Assembly: GCA_033763775.1 (NCBI GenBank)
Contig: JANRJW010000003.1
Coordinates: 1 to 64,000 of the forward strand
Source of the DNA: JAJTHB01 sp033763775
Lineage (GTDB): Bacteria; Pseudomonadota; Alphaproteobacteria; Rickettsiales; SXRF01
Direction of reading: 5' to 3'
Length of the DNA stretch: 64,000 nucleotides
Below, in pieces: positions 24,690 to 33,040 of this stretch. Positions within the stretch are counted from its first letter, which is position 1; the number at the start of each line of letters is the position of its first letter. The notes under the pieces were generated by a model, which did no database searches, had not been told where the DNA came from, and worked only from the letters and a program-made list of their open reading frames with translations. The position numbers and the translations under genes are program-made.

Positions 24690-26813
24690 ATGGCCACCAA
24701 CGAACAAACCACACCAGATTTTGAGAATGCCGCCGCTACGTCCGACGTGAAAGCCATGCAGGACAGCAAGCTGACCGGCCTGATTAACGAATTTCTAGCG
24801 GGCTACAAACCGGCGCGTCCAACGACGTCCGAAGCACTCGACAGCCGCTACCAGATTGATCTCAACCAGCCCCTACCCGGCTTTGACACCAAAACCGCTA
24901 TCGCCTACGTGGCCAGCGATTCATCAGAAAATGCTGGCGGCCTTTATGCGCTTGTCTGCAAACCCGGCACCTACCAACGTCACAGTGCAATTAAAAAACT
25001 CATCGGTTTTGAACACAAACATTTTGTCACACTCAAAGCAGCAGGGATTTTCATTAATCCAGCAACAGAAACCGAGCAGTATGCGCTCATCTACACAAGA
25101 CCGCCAGGGCAGAAGCTTTCTGAGCTGATGGCGGGCGTGAATGGCCGTATTAGCGAATCATTTATCAGCCGCAATGTTCTCTCGCCACTCATCACCGTCA
25201 TCGGACAGCTTGCCGAGATGGGGGTAACGCATGGCTCGGTGAGACCCGACAATATCTATTACGGCGAATACCCGATACTTGGCGAGTGCCTGTCTGAACC
25301 TAGCGGGCTCAGCCAGCCCTTTTATTTTGAGCCGCTCTACCGTATGCAGGCGCATCCAGCCGCGAAAGGCGATGGCCGCGTGGAACATGACTATTATGCC
25401 ATGGCCATCCTCACCATCTACATGCTTTACGGCGCTGGACATTTTGCAGGCTATACCAGCGAACTACTTCAAAAAAAAATTCTCAAAGATGGCGCTTACG
25501 CCGCACTAATGCGCGGCAAGGAACCGCCAGAGATGTTCACCGATCTACTGCGCGGCCTGCTCAGTGGCAACATCAACGAACGCTGGAACTACCGCAACCT
25601 CAAGCAATGGCTGGAAGGGAAGCGCTCGAATATCATGCTCCCTTCCGCGCCCATGGAATCAGCGCGTCCGTTTGAATTTGCCGGCACCATGGCACACACC
25701 CGCAGCGAGCTGGCACATCTGATGTTCCTTAATTGGAGTCAGGCCATTGATCTGATGCGAACGGACCAGTTGATACAATGGGTCATTCTCAATCTGAGAA
25801 ACAAAGAGCTGTCGGAAACGCTTAAACGTATCAAAAAAATTGTCTCCGACGCGAGTGTCAAAAATCAAATCCACGTCAACGAGCAGATCATGAAGCTGAT
25901 TCTGCTGTTTGACCCGGATGGACCCATTCGCATCGGCTCGCTGGCATTCTTCCCAGATGGGATTGACTCTCTCTGCAACGAGCTCATGCATCAGCACGCC
26001 ACAGAAGAACTACGGTTGCTCTCTAAATTCATTGAGCTCACCATGCATGTGCACTGGAATGATACGCGCCCAACGGCTGATTATGTTCCGCCCGATACAA
26101 TCAAGCAATCGCTGCTTAAACTCGATCATCTCCGGCTTTTTGCACGAAACACTGGATTTGCTTTTGGTCACGAGCGAATGCTCTATGAGCTGAACCCGAA
26201 TCTGGCCTGTCGCAGCCCGCTATGTGAAAAAAAACATATCACTACCCTATCCGGTCTACTCACACATCTAGATAATATATCGGCCAGCCAATACCGAAAT
26301 CAGGAAGCGATTGATCTCCATATTGCAGCATTCATTGCTTCACGAGTTTCGATTATGCATGAAGTCAAACTTCATCAGCTGATCCCACATCCCAGCCTTG
26401 CCACCGATAAAAACAGCATGGCGCTGCATATTATTTCGCTGGCGCAATCCCGCTGCACTAACCTGCAATGCCCAGGTCTGGCGCATTGGCTGGTATTCAG
26501 AGTGCTCCCCGTTCTCGATATCATCCGCAGTAAAACGCTTCGGGCGCAGGTAAAAACCGTCGCCCTGCAATGCGCTAAAACAGGCTACACCCAGAATATT
26601 GCTGAAATCATCATCCACAGTAATTATGCGGTGGCGGATATGTCTGGTTTTGTAAGAGCGATACAAACCTACAAAGATAATGTTCGTCGCATAGCTTATT
26701 TCAAACAGGAAGACATCATCGAAAGTTATACTCACACCGTCAGCTTAATAATGGCGAAATCAATCGCCTATCTTGGCTTTGCTATTATTTTTGTACATCT
26801 GTGGTTAGAATAA
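24690..26813 (+). CDS. Degenerate protein kinase-like protein with C-terminal membrane anchor
   Basis: 707 residues. A protein kinase-like fold spans about 45-315. HRD is replaced by HGS in HGSVRPDN (181-188), keeping only the Asn, and DFG is replaced by LGE in ILGECLSEP (196-203), so catalysis is unlikely. The DYYAMAILTIYMLYG helix (234-248) is recognisable. A long helical region (~320-680) and one C-terminal membrane helix (~686-706) follow. I recall similar alphaproteobacterial proteins with the GEC and QPxxFEP blocks, without assigned function. The next gene begins two bases on and encodes a membrane protein; the two look coupled. Confidence 0.65.
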   Translation: MATNEQTTPDFENAAATSDVKAMQDSKLTGLINEFLAGYKPARPTTSEALDSRYQIDLNQPLPGFDTKTAIAYVASDSSENAGGLYALVCKPGTYQRHSAIKKLIGFEHKHFVTLKAAGIFINPATETEQYALIYTRPPGQKLSELMAGVNGRISESFISRNVLSPLITVIGQLAEMGVTHGSVRPDNIYYGEYPILGECLSEPSGLSQPFYFEPLYRMQAHPAAKGDGRVEHDYYAMAILTIYMLYGAGHFAGYTSELLQKKILKDGAYAALMRGKEPPEMFTDLLRGLLSGNINERWNYRNLKQWLEGKRSNIMLPSAPMESARPFEFAGTMAHTRSELAHLMFLNWSQAIDLMRTDQLIQWVILNLRNKELSETLKRIKKIVSDASVKNQIHVNEQIMKLILLFDPDGPIRIGSLAFFPDGIDSLCNELMHQHATEELRLLSKFIELTMHVHWNDTRPTADYVPPDTIKQSLLKLDHLRLFARNTGFAFGHERMLYELNPNLACRSPLCEKKHITTLSGLLTHLDNISASQYRNQEAIDLHIAAFIASRVSIMHEVKLHQLIPHPSLATDKNSMALHIISLAQSRCTNLQCPGLAHWLVFRVLPVLDIIRSKTLRAQVKTVALQCAKTGYTQNIAEIIIHSNYAVADMSGFVRAIQTYKDNVRRIAYFKQEDIIESYTHTVSLIMAKSIAYLGFAIIFVHLWLE

Positions 26814-26814
26814 C

Positions 26815-27291
26815 ATGAGCAATCAAACCACCACACCGAGCCCCCTGACAATGGTCGCGCTGATCGTATCGTCGCTGGTGGGTATTGTGGTTCTCAAATT
26901 TGGCTTTATTTTTATTCTGATTGCGATCCTCCCCTCGATTGTTGCCTACTTTATCGATCGAGATGCATATAAGTCGGCTTTCCGTGTTGTGCTTTTATGC
27001 AACCTATGCGCGATGATACCCTACCTGATGCCCATGCTCTCGGCGGCGGCAAGAATGCAGCCCTACGATGTCATGGCACTGATGAGCGATCCGATTGTCT
27101 GGCTGGTGGTGTATAGCGGCGCGGCCGTTGGCTGGAGCCTGATTTTCTTGTGCAGCTACATAGCGCGCTTCTTAGTTATATTGTATTGCGAATATCAGAT
27201 AAGCAGGCTGGATCGTTTCCAAAAAAAGCTGGTGATAGAATGGGGCGAACGCGTCAAACAAGAGCAGGAAAAAAGTGAAACTCTATCATAG
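26815..27291 (+). CDS. Membrane protein coupled to the kinase-like gene
   Basis: 158 residues with about four membrane helices (roughly 12-45, 55-78, 92-130) and a charged, cytoplasmic-looking C-terminal tail (RLDRFQKKLVIEWGERVKQE). It begins one base after the kinase-like gene stop, which implies translational coupling and perhaps a complex. Function unknown. Confidence 0.6.
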   Translation: MSNQTTTPSPLTMVALIVSSLVGIVVLKFGFIFILIAILPSIVAYFIDRDAYKSAFRVVLLCNLCAMIPYLMPMLSAAARMQPYDVMALMSDPIVWLVVYSGAAVGWSLIFLCSYIARFLVILYCEYQISRLDRFQKKLVIEWGERVKQEQEKSETLS

Positions 27292-27296
27292 CGCTA

Positions 27297-27311
27297 TTAA
27301 TTGTATTTTAA
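27297..27311 (+). promoter_or_regulatory. CtrA-type box TTAA-N7-TTAA
   Basis: TTAA at 27297-27300 and 27308-27311 with a seven-base gap, the classical CtrA full site. It lies 50 bases before the likely start of the carbonic anhydrase gene, where it could control the cluster to 31147. A CckA-like kinase, which would act on CtrA, is in the same window. AT-rich sequence can produce this by chance. Confidence 0.5.
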
Positions 27312-27360
27312 TACAACCATGATAACCATACATTGGAAACCTTCATTCTGGCGACGCGTA

Positions 27361-28098
27361 ATGCGAAATAAGTCTGGCTTAATTCTGTCCGTAGCACTTC
27401 TTTTTTCCAACGCATCTTTTGCGGATACACCATGGACCTATGAAGGAATCCATAATGGCCAGCAAGTCTGGCCGTCGCTTTCGAAAGATTATCTAATTTG
27501 CGATAGCGGTATCAAGCAGTCCCCCGTTGTGATCGGCTCCACAGAAGTCGCCGATCTTCCCGCTATGATTTTTAGCTACAAATCTTCAAAACTTACTATT
27601 CGCGCTCTGGAGCAAATGATTCGAATTGATGTTGAAGCCGGTAACACACTGGCGCTGGGAAATGAAATCTATCATCTGAAAGCGATAGAACTACATAGCC
27701 CAAGCGAACATATGGTGCGCGACAGGTTCCATCTCATGGAAATTCATCTCGTTCATGAAGATACGCAAGGCAAAAAGCTGCATGTCGCGGTTTTTGTGGA
27801 TAGTGGCGGCGCACATTCTGCATTGGATACTCTGGCTGCAGGCTGGCCCAAAGCCATTGGCCAAACCCGCGATGCTACGATGGATCCCGCTGCGTTGCTG
27901 CCATCATCCCTTGGATACTATGCCTATAGCGGATCACTAACTTACCCACCCTGCACCGAAAATGTGGAGTGGCGCGTGCTGAAGCAACCCATCGCTATAT
28001 CAAATAAGCAGCTTTCTACTTTCAGCAGACCCCATGGACGTTCCGCAAGGCTTGAGCAACCCATTTATGGCCGCACGATCTATGAAACAAGCTACTGA
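27361..28098 (+). CDS. Alpha carbonic anhydrase-like periplasmic protein with altered zinc site
   Basis: 245 residues from the ATG at 27361, which gives a clean signal peptide ending near SNASFA; the longer frame from 27301 overlaps the CtrA-type box. The alpha-CA core is plain: GIKQSPV, SPSEH, EIHLVHED, and SLTYPPCTENVEW. The zinc triad is H94-x-H96 and H119 in human numbering; here the first His is Glu110 (in IELHSPSEH), the second is His112 and the third His129. Thr199 is kept. The protein may be a CA-related, inactive form. The chemoreceptor-like gene begins inside its end. Confidence 0.85.
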   Translation: MRNKSGLILSVALLFSNASFADTPWTYEGIHNGQQVWPSLSKDYLICDSGIKQSPVVIGSTEVADLPAMIFSYKSSKLTIRALEQMIRIDVEAGNTLALGNEIYHLKAIELHSPSEHMVRDRFHLMEIHLVHEDTQGKKLHVAVFVDSGGAHSALDTLAAGWPKAIGQTRDATMDPAALLPSSLGYYAYSGSLTYPPCTENVEWRVLKQPIAISNKQLSTFSRPHGRSARLEQPIYGRTIYETSY

Positions 28099-28987
28099 TT
28101 TTTTTTGCTCCGAAACACAACCATTAGACGATTATATTGGCTCTGATTCTACCATTGGTGGTGATAATCCGGTCTCGGCCGCCGGCTTTCATGGCCTTGA
28201 GCGACAAGAGGATGCGGAATTAATTAAAAGGGACTGGCTTGCATACAAAAATTCATTGGCACAACTCAAAGATCAGCATTTCACTCTTGCCTCCGGTATC
28301 AAATTACAAAGCGACCAGCTCATAGAACTGGTAACACTGATTGGCGCCATTCATGTCGGCAATCGAACCATCGCACTACCCGAACTCACTGCGCTGTTCT
28401 CTGCTTCCTTTAAGTCATTCACGCAGAAAATTCTTCAGTCGTCCAAACTATCCATGAGTCTCATGTATAAAATGGATGAGGCCGTTAAACATCTTTCCAA
28501 CCTGGAACCTTTTATTGCGAAGATTCAGGCGATTAATCGCCAGGCCAACCTGCTTTCGCTGAATGCCACGATCGAATCAGCACGTTTTGGTAAAGCAGGC
28601 GAGGGTTTTGCCATTGTCGCGCAGGAAATACGCGATGTATCACGGCTGATTAATCAGGTCACAGAAGAGATGCGCCGCACGATTCAATCTGCACAAACGC
28701 GGGTGGCTGATGGCTACGCCATGCTGGGAGAAATCACCGCGCTGGATATGAGCGAGCAGCTTCGCGAAAAGGCGGATCTTGAACAGATGCTGCAGGCGCT
28801 CGAAGCACAAACTCAGAAACTATCGCAACATATCCAGCAATCAGGCAGCGCCACCCACGACATTTATCAGACACTCTCCGAACTTGATACCAGCGCACTG
28901 ATGCCAGCATCCATTGCAGCGCTTGTCGAAGCATATAGCGCGGCCAGCCATGATCGCCCCACCACACCACAACCCACACAGGAATAG
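28082..28987 (+). CDS. Soluble chemoreceptor-like signalling protein
   Basis: About 301 residues from the ATG at 28082, overlapping the carbonic anhydrase gene by 17 bases. The methyl-accepting tip is near 149-184: IQAINRQANLLSLNATIESARFGKAGEGFAIVAQEIR, where ARAG of the classic tip is ARFG. Long helices lie on both sides. There are no membrane segments and no recognisable sensor domain. Its partner CheA or CheW is not in the window. The next gene is a STAS antagonist, so it may feed the partner-switching module rather than a flagellar array. Confidence 0.7.
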   Translation: MKQATDFFCSETQPLDDYIGSDSTIGGDNPVSAAGFHGLERQEDAELIKRDWLAYKNSLAQLKDQHFTLASGIKLQSDQLIELVTLIGAIHVGNRTIALPELTALFSASFKSFTQKILQSSKLSMSLMYKMDEAVKHLSNLEPFIAKIQAINRQANLLSLNATIESARFGKAGEGFAIVAQEIRDVSRLINQVTEEMRRTIQSAQTRVADGYAMLGEITALDMSEQLREKADLEQMLQALEAQTQKLSQHIQQSGSATHDIYQTLSELDTSALMPASIAALVEAYSAASHDRPTTPQPTQE

Positions 28988-28990
28988 CCC

Positions 28991-29296
28991 ATGGACTATC
29001 AGAAACACACCACCAGTAACGGCATCAAATTCGAGCTAAGCGGCACTTTCACCTTTGCCGATCACCAGATATTCAAAACAATTCTTGAGCATGTCGATGA
29101 GGCGGGAATTCACCAGATTGAGCTGGATATGGCGGCCGTCACCTTCATTGACTCGGCGGCGCTGGGAATGTTGCTGCTGCTGCGTGATCGCTGCCAGAGC
29201 ACCCACACCCCCATCATCATCAGCCGCGCGCAAGGGCAGACTGAGAAGGTGATGAGAATCTCCAAATTCGACCAGCTTTTTACTTTAAGAAGCTGA
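28991..29296 (+). CDS. STAS-domain anti-anti-sigma factor
   Basis: 101 residues, a single STAS domain like SpoIIAA/RsbV. The phosphorylated Ser is in FIDSAALGMLLLL, the normal site, and the fold ends in a VMRISKFDQLF helix. Unphosphorylated protein would bind the HATPase partner encoded one base downstream. Confidence 0.85.
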   Translation: MDYQKHTTSNGIKFELSGTFTFADHQIFKTILEHVDEAGIHQIELDMAAVTFIDSAALGMLLLLRDRCQSTHTPIIISRAQGQTEKVMRISKFDQLFTLRS

Positions 29297-29297
29297 T

Positions 29298-29972
29298 ATG
29301 CTCCAAAACAGGCTCCGCTTCACACCGCATAGCATCGGTGCCTTGCCATCGCACCAGAGCGCGCGCGCCCAGAAATCGCCATTTTATTTTATCATTTCTG
29401 TCAATTGCTGCTGGCAAAGTATTCTTTCTACTGCCAGCCATGTATTGATTGAAGTCAGCCCGTGGGTATCACTTCAGCGCGCCCAGCAGTTTATAAACAA
29501 ACAGCGGCCTGATTTTGCTCTTTCTGTCACCAGTCGCACACTCTATCAACACAACATAGCGCTACCACTGGCGTATGCCATAAGACGGCGCTTTGGCCTG
29601 AACAATGTCCAGGAAGAAGATGTTGCCACCTGCCTGCAGGAAGCCACTCAAAATGCCATTATTCACGGCAATCTTGGCATCAACGCCAATTATCATGATG
29701 GCAGAGGGCTGGAATATTACTACAAGCTGATTCAGCGTATTTTATACAAAGATCCGTTTTATCACCGCCACGTCACTATCTGTGCGTGGCAGAACAGCGA
29801 TGTCATCACCATTGCCGTCACGGATCAGGGCAAAGGTTTTGAACCGCCAGCACAGGAGACGCACCAACAACTTGAAAAACCTTTTGGCCGCGGCCTTAAT
29901 CTCATTTCAAATCTCTGCCGCGACATGCGTATCAGCAGTTCGCCCAGCACTATTTACATGGATTTTGCCTGA
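29298..29972 (+). CDS. HATPase-type serine kinase/anti-sigma factor (RsbW-like)
   Basis: 224 residues. The first ~80 show no recognised domain. The rest is a GHKL fold: N box EATQNAIIHGN, G1 VTDQGKGFE, and G2 FGRGLNLI. These mark the ATPase of partner-switching kinases that phosphorylate STAS proteins and bind sigma factors. It starts one base after the STAS gene and ends where the receiver gene starts. Confidence 0.8.
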   Translation: MLQNRLRFTPHSIGALPSHQSARAQKSPFYFIISVNCCWQSILSTASHVLIEVSPWVSLQRAQQFINKQRPDFALSVTSRTLYQHNIALPLAYAIRRRFGLNNVQEEDVATCLQEATQNAIIHGNLGINANYHDGRGLEYYYKLIQRILYKDPFYHRHVTICAWQNSDVITIAVTDQGKGFEPPAQETHQQLEKPFGRGLNLISNLCRDMRISSSPSTIYMDFA

Positions 29973-30436
29973 TGTTGACCTCACTGGAAAATGATCTCTG
30001 CCAAGCCACCATTCTGATTGTGGATGATATTGAGCTGAATAGAAAATTACTGGAAACCACCTTGTCCCGCGCGGGCTATCGCAACCTGCTGCTGGCAACA
30101 AACGGTCAGGAAGCGCTAGAGCTGACGCATCGCCACAAGCCTGACCTTGTGATTCTTGATATCATGATGCCGACCATGGACGGCTTTGCCTACTGCTCGG
30201 CCATCCAGCAGGATGGTGATTATCAATCCATGCCCATCATTGTTCAAACGGTGCTGGATGAAATGGAAAAAAAACTCATGGCATTCCGTCTTGGCGCTGC
30301 GGACTATATCTGTAAACCCATTGAGCCGCTGGAACTGCTGGCCCGCACCAAAGTGCATCTCAGCCACAAACTGCTGCTGGAGAGTGTGCGGCGCCACCAC
30401 GCGCGCATTGATCGTGAAATGGAAGCAGCGAGGTAG
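29972..30436 (+). CDS. Response-regulator receiver of a split receiver-PP2C protein
   Basis: 154 residues, receiver fold with VDDIELNRKLLE, phosphoacceptor Asp in VILDIMMPTMDGF, Thr in IIVQTV and Lys in CKPIEP. After the fold, a helical linker RRHHARIDREMEAAR ends at TAG (30434-30436). The following PP2C domain is in the same frame, so the protein was very likely one receiver-phosphatase (RsbU-type). Confidence 0.85.
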   Translation: MLTSLENDLCQATILIVDDIELNRKLLETTLSRAGYRNLLLATNGQEALELTHRHKPDLVILDIMMPTMDGFAYCSAIQQDGDYQSMPIIVQTVLDEMEKKLMAFRLGAADYICKPIEPLELLARTKVHLSHKLLLESVRRHHARIDREMEAAR

Positions 30437-30448
30437 ACACAGATAAGA

Positions 30449-31147
30449 ATGATGCCGACAGACAAACAGCTGCATCTGTGTGAGCGCATGTATAATCTGG
30501 AAATTGCCGCACATTTCCAAACATCCTCAGAACTGGGGGGCGACGCGTGGGGCATGCAGCCCCTGTCTGAATCGCGCATGGCGCTGTGGTGTTATGACTT
30601 TTCAGGCCATGGCATGCTGGCAGCCATGAATGTTTTTCGCATGCATGCCATCATGCAGGAATGCCTGCAATATGCCGCCGAACCCGGACATTACCTCATG
30701 CATCTGAATAAGCGCTTATGCGGCCTGCTCGATAAGCATGAATTCGCCACGATGTTTTACGGTGTCATTGATGTTGAGTCGAATTGCCTGCTCTATGCAA
30801 GCGCCGCTGCACCGCAGCCAATCCTATCCATTGAGGGGGATAGGCCTTTTGCGCTACCAACTGCAGGGCTGCCTCTGGCGGTGCTACAGGATGCCATCTA
30901 TGAAACACAATACGCGCCCTTCCCTGCCAATGCGCTATTCATGCTTTATAGCGATGGGCTGATTGAAACGCCGGATAGCAACGGCCAGATGATTAGCGAA
31001 TCAATGTTGTTTGACTGCATGACCAGAACACTCAGCGGCACTAAAACACCCGCAGCCAGCATGAAAAACGATGTGCTGGGCTTGCTGGGCGAACGCCAGA
31101 ATTTCATCAAAGACGATATCACACTGGCGCTGTTTCATCGCCTCTGA
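30449..31147 (+). CDS. SpoIIE/RsbU-type PP2C phosphatase of a split receiver-PP2C protein
   Basis: 232 residues from the ATG at 30449; an ATG at 30452 is also possible. It is in frame with the receiver, across TAG, with 4 codons between them. Metal-binding motifs are complete: GGDAWG, DFSGHGML, LYSDGLIE and DDITLALF. It should dephosphorylate the STAS protein. The gene stops one base before the convergent mnmA. Confidence 0.85.
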   Translation: MMPTDKQLHLCERMYNLEIAAHFQTSSELGGDAWGMQPLSESRMALWCYDFSGHGMLAAMNVFRMHAIMQECLQYAAEPGHYLMHLNKRLCGLLDKHEFATMFYGVIDVESNCLLYASAAAPQPILSIEGDRPFALPTAGLPLAVLQDAIYETQYAPFPANALFMLYSDGLIETPDSNGQMISESMLFDCMTRTLSGTKTPAASMKNDVLGLLGERQNFIKDDITLALFHRL

Positions 31148-32254
31148 TCATTGCGCCGCGGTGATCCACCCGCCGCCAATCAGCCTGTCGCCAATATAAG
31201 CAACGCATGCCTGGCCGGGCGAGACAGCCGCCTGCGGCTCTGGAAGTTCCACCAGCGCGCGGCCACCGCCCACATCATGCACACGCGCCATTGCGCCGGG
31301 ATGCATGGAGCGCAGCTTCACCATCACCTCGCCTTCGCGCAGCCTATCGCTATCCAGCCAGTTGCACTCGCGCAGTGTAAATTGCCTCACCAGCAACGCT
31401 TCTTTAGGGCCAACTATCACCTGCTTTTTGGCAGCATCAAGCTTGATGACAAAAAGCGGCTCCACCGTGCCACCAATGCCGAGGCCTTTGCGCTGGCCTA
31501 CCGTGTAGTTGATAATGCCATCATGCTGTCCCAGCACGCGGCCATCCACATGCACAATTTCACCCGGCTCGAGCGCGCCCGGGCGCAGCTTCTCAATCAC
31601 CTTCGCATAGCCGCCCGTGGGCACAAAGCAGATATCCTGCGAGTCCGGCTTATCAGCCACACTAAGCCCAAAGCGCGCCGCCAGCGCCCTTGTTTCTTCC
31701 TTGCTTTTCAGGTGCCCCAGCGGAAAGCGCAGGAAATCGAGCTGCTCCTGCGTGGTGCCAAAAAGAAAATAGCTCTGATCCCGCGAAAGATCCGCAGCGC
31801 GGTGCATCTGCGCCCTGCCGCCCCGCTCCATACGCTGCACATAGTGGCCGGTTGCCATGCAATCCGCGCCCAGCTCGCGCGCTGTTTGCAGCAAGTCTTT
31901 AAACTTCACCGACTGATTGCACTTCACGCATGGAATCGGTGTCTCGCCCGCAAGGTAGCTATCGGCAAAATCATCTATCACGCTCTGCTTGAAACGATTT
32001 TCATAGTTCAGTACATAATGGGGAATAGACAGCGACTCCGCCACGCGCCGCGCATCATGAATATCCTGACCAGCGCAGCACGCGCCTTTTTTATTCACCA
32101 TCTCGCCGTGGTCATAGAGCTGCAGCGTGATGCCAATCACGTCATAGCCTTGTTCATGCAAAAGCGCCGCCACCGCGGACGAATCCACCCCTCCCGACAT
32201 GGCCACCACCACGCGCGTCTCTTTTTCAGGTTTGTTAAAGCCGAGGGAGTTCAT
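31148..32254 (-). CDS. mnmA: tRNA-specific 2-thiouridylase MnmA
   Basis: 368 residues from the ATG at 32254. SGGVDSSAVAALL is the PP-loop, ACCAGQDIHDARRVAE and PCVKCNQSVKF hold the two catalytic cysteines, and GQRKGLGIGG is in the central domain. It thiolates U34 of Lys, Glu and Gln tRNAs. The ATG overlaps the Doc toxin stop (ATGA), so translation is coupled, though an ATG at 32284 could add ten residues. Confidence 0.95.
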   Translation of the reverse strand: MNSLGFNKPEKETRVVVAMSGGVDSSAVAALLHEQGYDVIGITLQLYDHGEMVNKKGACCAGQDIHDARRVAESLSIPHYVLNYENRFKQSVIDDFADSYLAGETPIPCVKCNQSVKFKDLLQTARELGADCMATGHYVQRMERGGRAQMHRAADLSRDQSYFLFGTTQEQLDFLRFPLGHLKSKEETRALAARFGLSVADKPDSQDICFVPTGGYAKVIEKLRPGALEPGEIVHVDGRVLGQHDGIINYTVGQRKGLGIGGTVEPLFVIKLDAAKKQVIVGPKEALLVRQFTLRECNWLDSDRLREGEVMVKLRSMHPGAMARVHDVGGGRALVELPEPQAAVSPGQACVAYIGDRLIGGGWITAAQ

Positions 32255-32652
32255 GATTGTTTCTTTGTATGCATCACCAGCCATTCGGCAAAAGCTTCTT
32301 CACTTATCACACCCTCTGCCAGCGACAAAATTGCAGTAAAGCGCTCCTCATCCGTGGCTGAAATATCAAAACCGTTTTTATCCAGAAATAAAAAACATGT
32401 CACAAGCGCCGTTCGCTTATTTCCATCAATAAATGCGTGATTTTTGGCAATCCCAAACGCATAGGAAGCTGCAAGTCTGGTTAGCGATGTAACGTCGTTG
32501 TAGTAATAAAAATTCTGTGGTCTTGCTAATGCAGATTGCAATAATCCCATATCGCGAACACCTTCACTGCCACCAAATCCTGCGATCTGGAGCTTATGAA
32601 TCGCAAGCACGGTATCTACCGAGACCCATCTCGGTTCCATGAATGTAGTCAT
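32251..32652 (-). CDS. doc: Doc/Fic-fold toxin
   Basis: 133 residues. The Fic/Doc active-site motif HAFIDGNKRT (about residues 71-80) has the catalytic His and the NKR. Doc-type proteins phosphorylate elongation factor Tu. The gene follows an AbrB-type antitoxin 12 bases upstream, and its stop overlaps the mnmA start. ATG at 32640 would remove four residues. Confidence 0.9.
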   Translation of the reverse strand: MTTFMEPRWVSVDTVLAIHKLQIAGFGGSEGVRDMGLLQSALARPQNFYYYNDVTSLTRLAASYAFGIAKNHAFIDGNKRTALVTCFLFLDKNGFDISATDEERFTAILSLAEGVISEEAFAEWLVMHTKKQS

Positions 32653-32664
32653 AAAAATAATCGA

Positions 32665-32892
32665 TTAGCTATCGGCAAGCTTGGTTAGAACATTGCGATT
32701 TTCTTTAATGATCTTCTCGACACGCGCCATATCTTCGACGAATTCGGGATCATAATTCCTAAATTCAAATCCATGCTGCGTCTCAAGCATATAGAGCGCA
32801 TCGCCTTTATCGATGTGCAACTTAGAAAGCACCTCTTTCGGCAGGATAACACCAAGCGAATTACCGATTTGGGTGATTTTGAGGGTGGTCAT
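32665..32892 (-). CDS. AbrB/SpoVT-family antitoxin
   Basis: 75 residues with the swapped-hairpin DNA-binding fold: LKITQIGNSLGVILPKEVLSKL followed by a DALYMLE strand and a helical C-terminus that would wrap the toxin. First gene of the pair with Doc. An AGGAG site precedes the ATG. The promoter just upstream is overlapped by a repeat array that is probably its operator. Confidence 0.88.
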   Translation of the reverse strand: MTTLKITQIGNSLGVILPKEVLSKLHIDKGDALYMLETQHGFEFRNYDPEFVEDMARVEKIIKENRNVLTKLADS

Positions 32893-32904
32893 ACAATTCT
32901 CCTG

Positions 32905-32953
32905 TATAACATTAGTTATAACTTATGATATAACGTAAGTTATAACATGTCAA
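32905..32953 (-). promoter_or_regulatory. Toxin-antitoxin promoter and periodic operator
   Basis: On the minus strand TTGACA (plus 32953-32948) and TATCAT (plus 32930-32925) are 17 bases apart. TATAAC occurs on the plus strand at 32905, 32917, 32929 and 32941, exactly every 12 bases. GTTATAACTT at 32915-32924 and AAGTTATAAC at 32937-32946 form a perfect 10-bp inverted repeat overlapping the promoter. This fits autorepression by the AbrB-like antitoxin with or without the toxin. Confidence 0.7.
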
Positions 32954-33040
32954 TCCACCTATGTCATCAAATCTTAACTTATCCAAAAACAAAAAAGCCT
33001 GTAGTGTTGTTAGGCGAATTAAAAAAATTTAGGAGCAACT

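Noticed and set aside
31151..32440. Plus-strand open frame of 429 codons
   Set aside because: It runs opposite mnmA and doc, both strongly conserved; its own translation has no recognisable domain.
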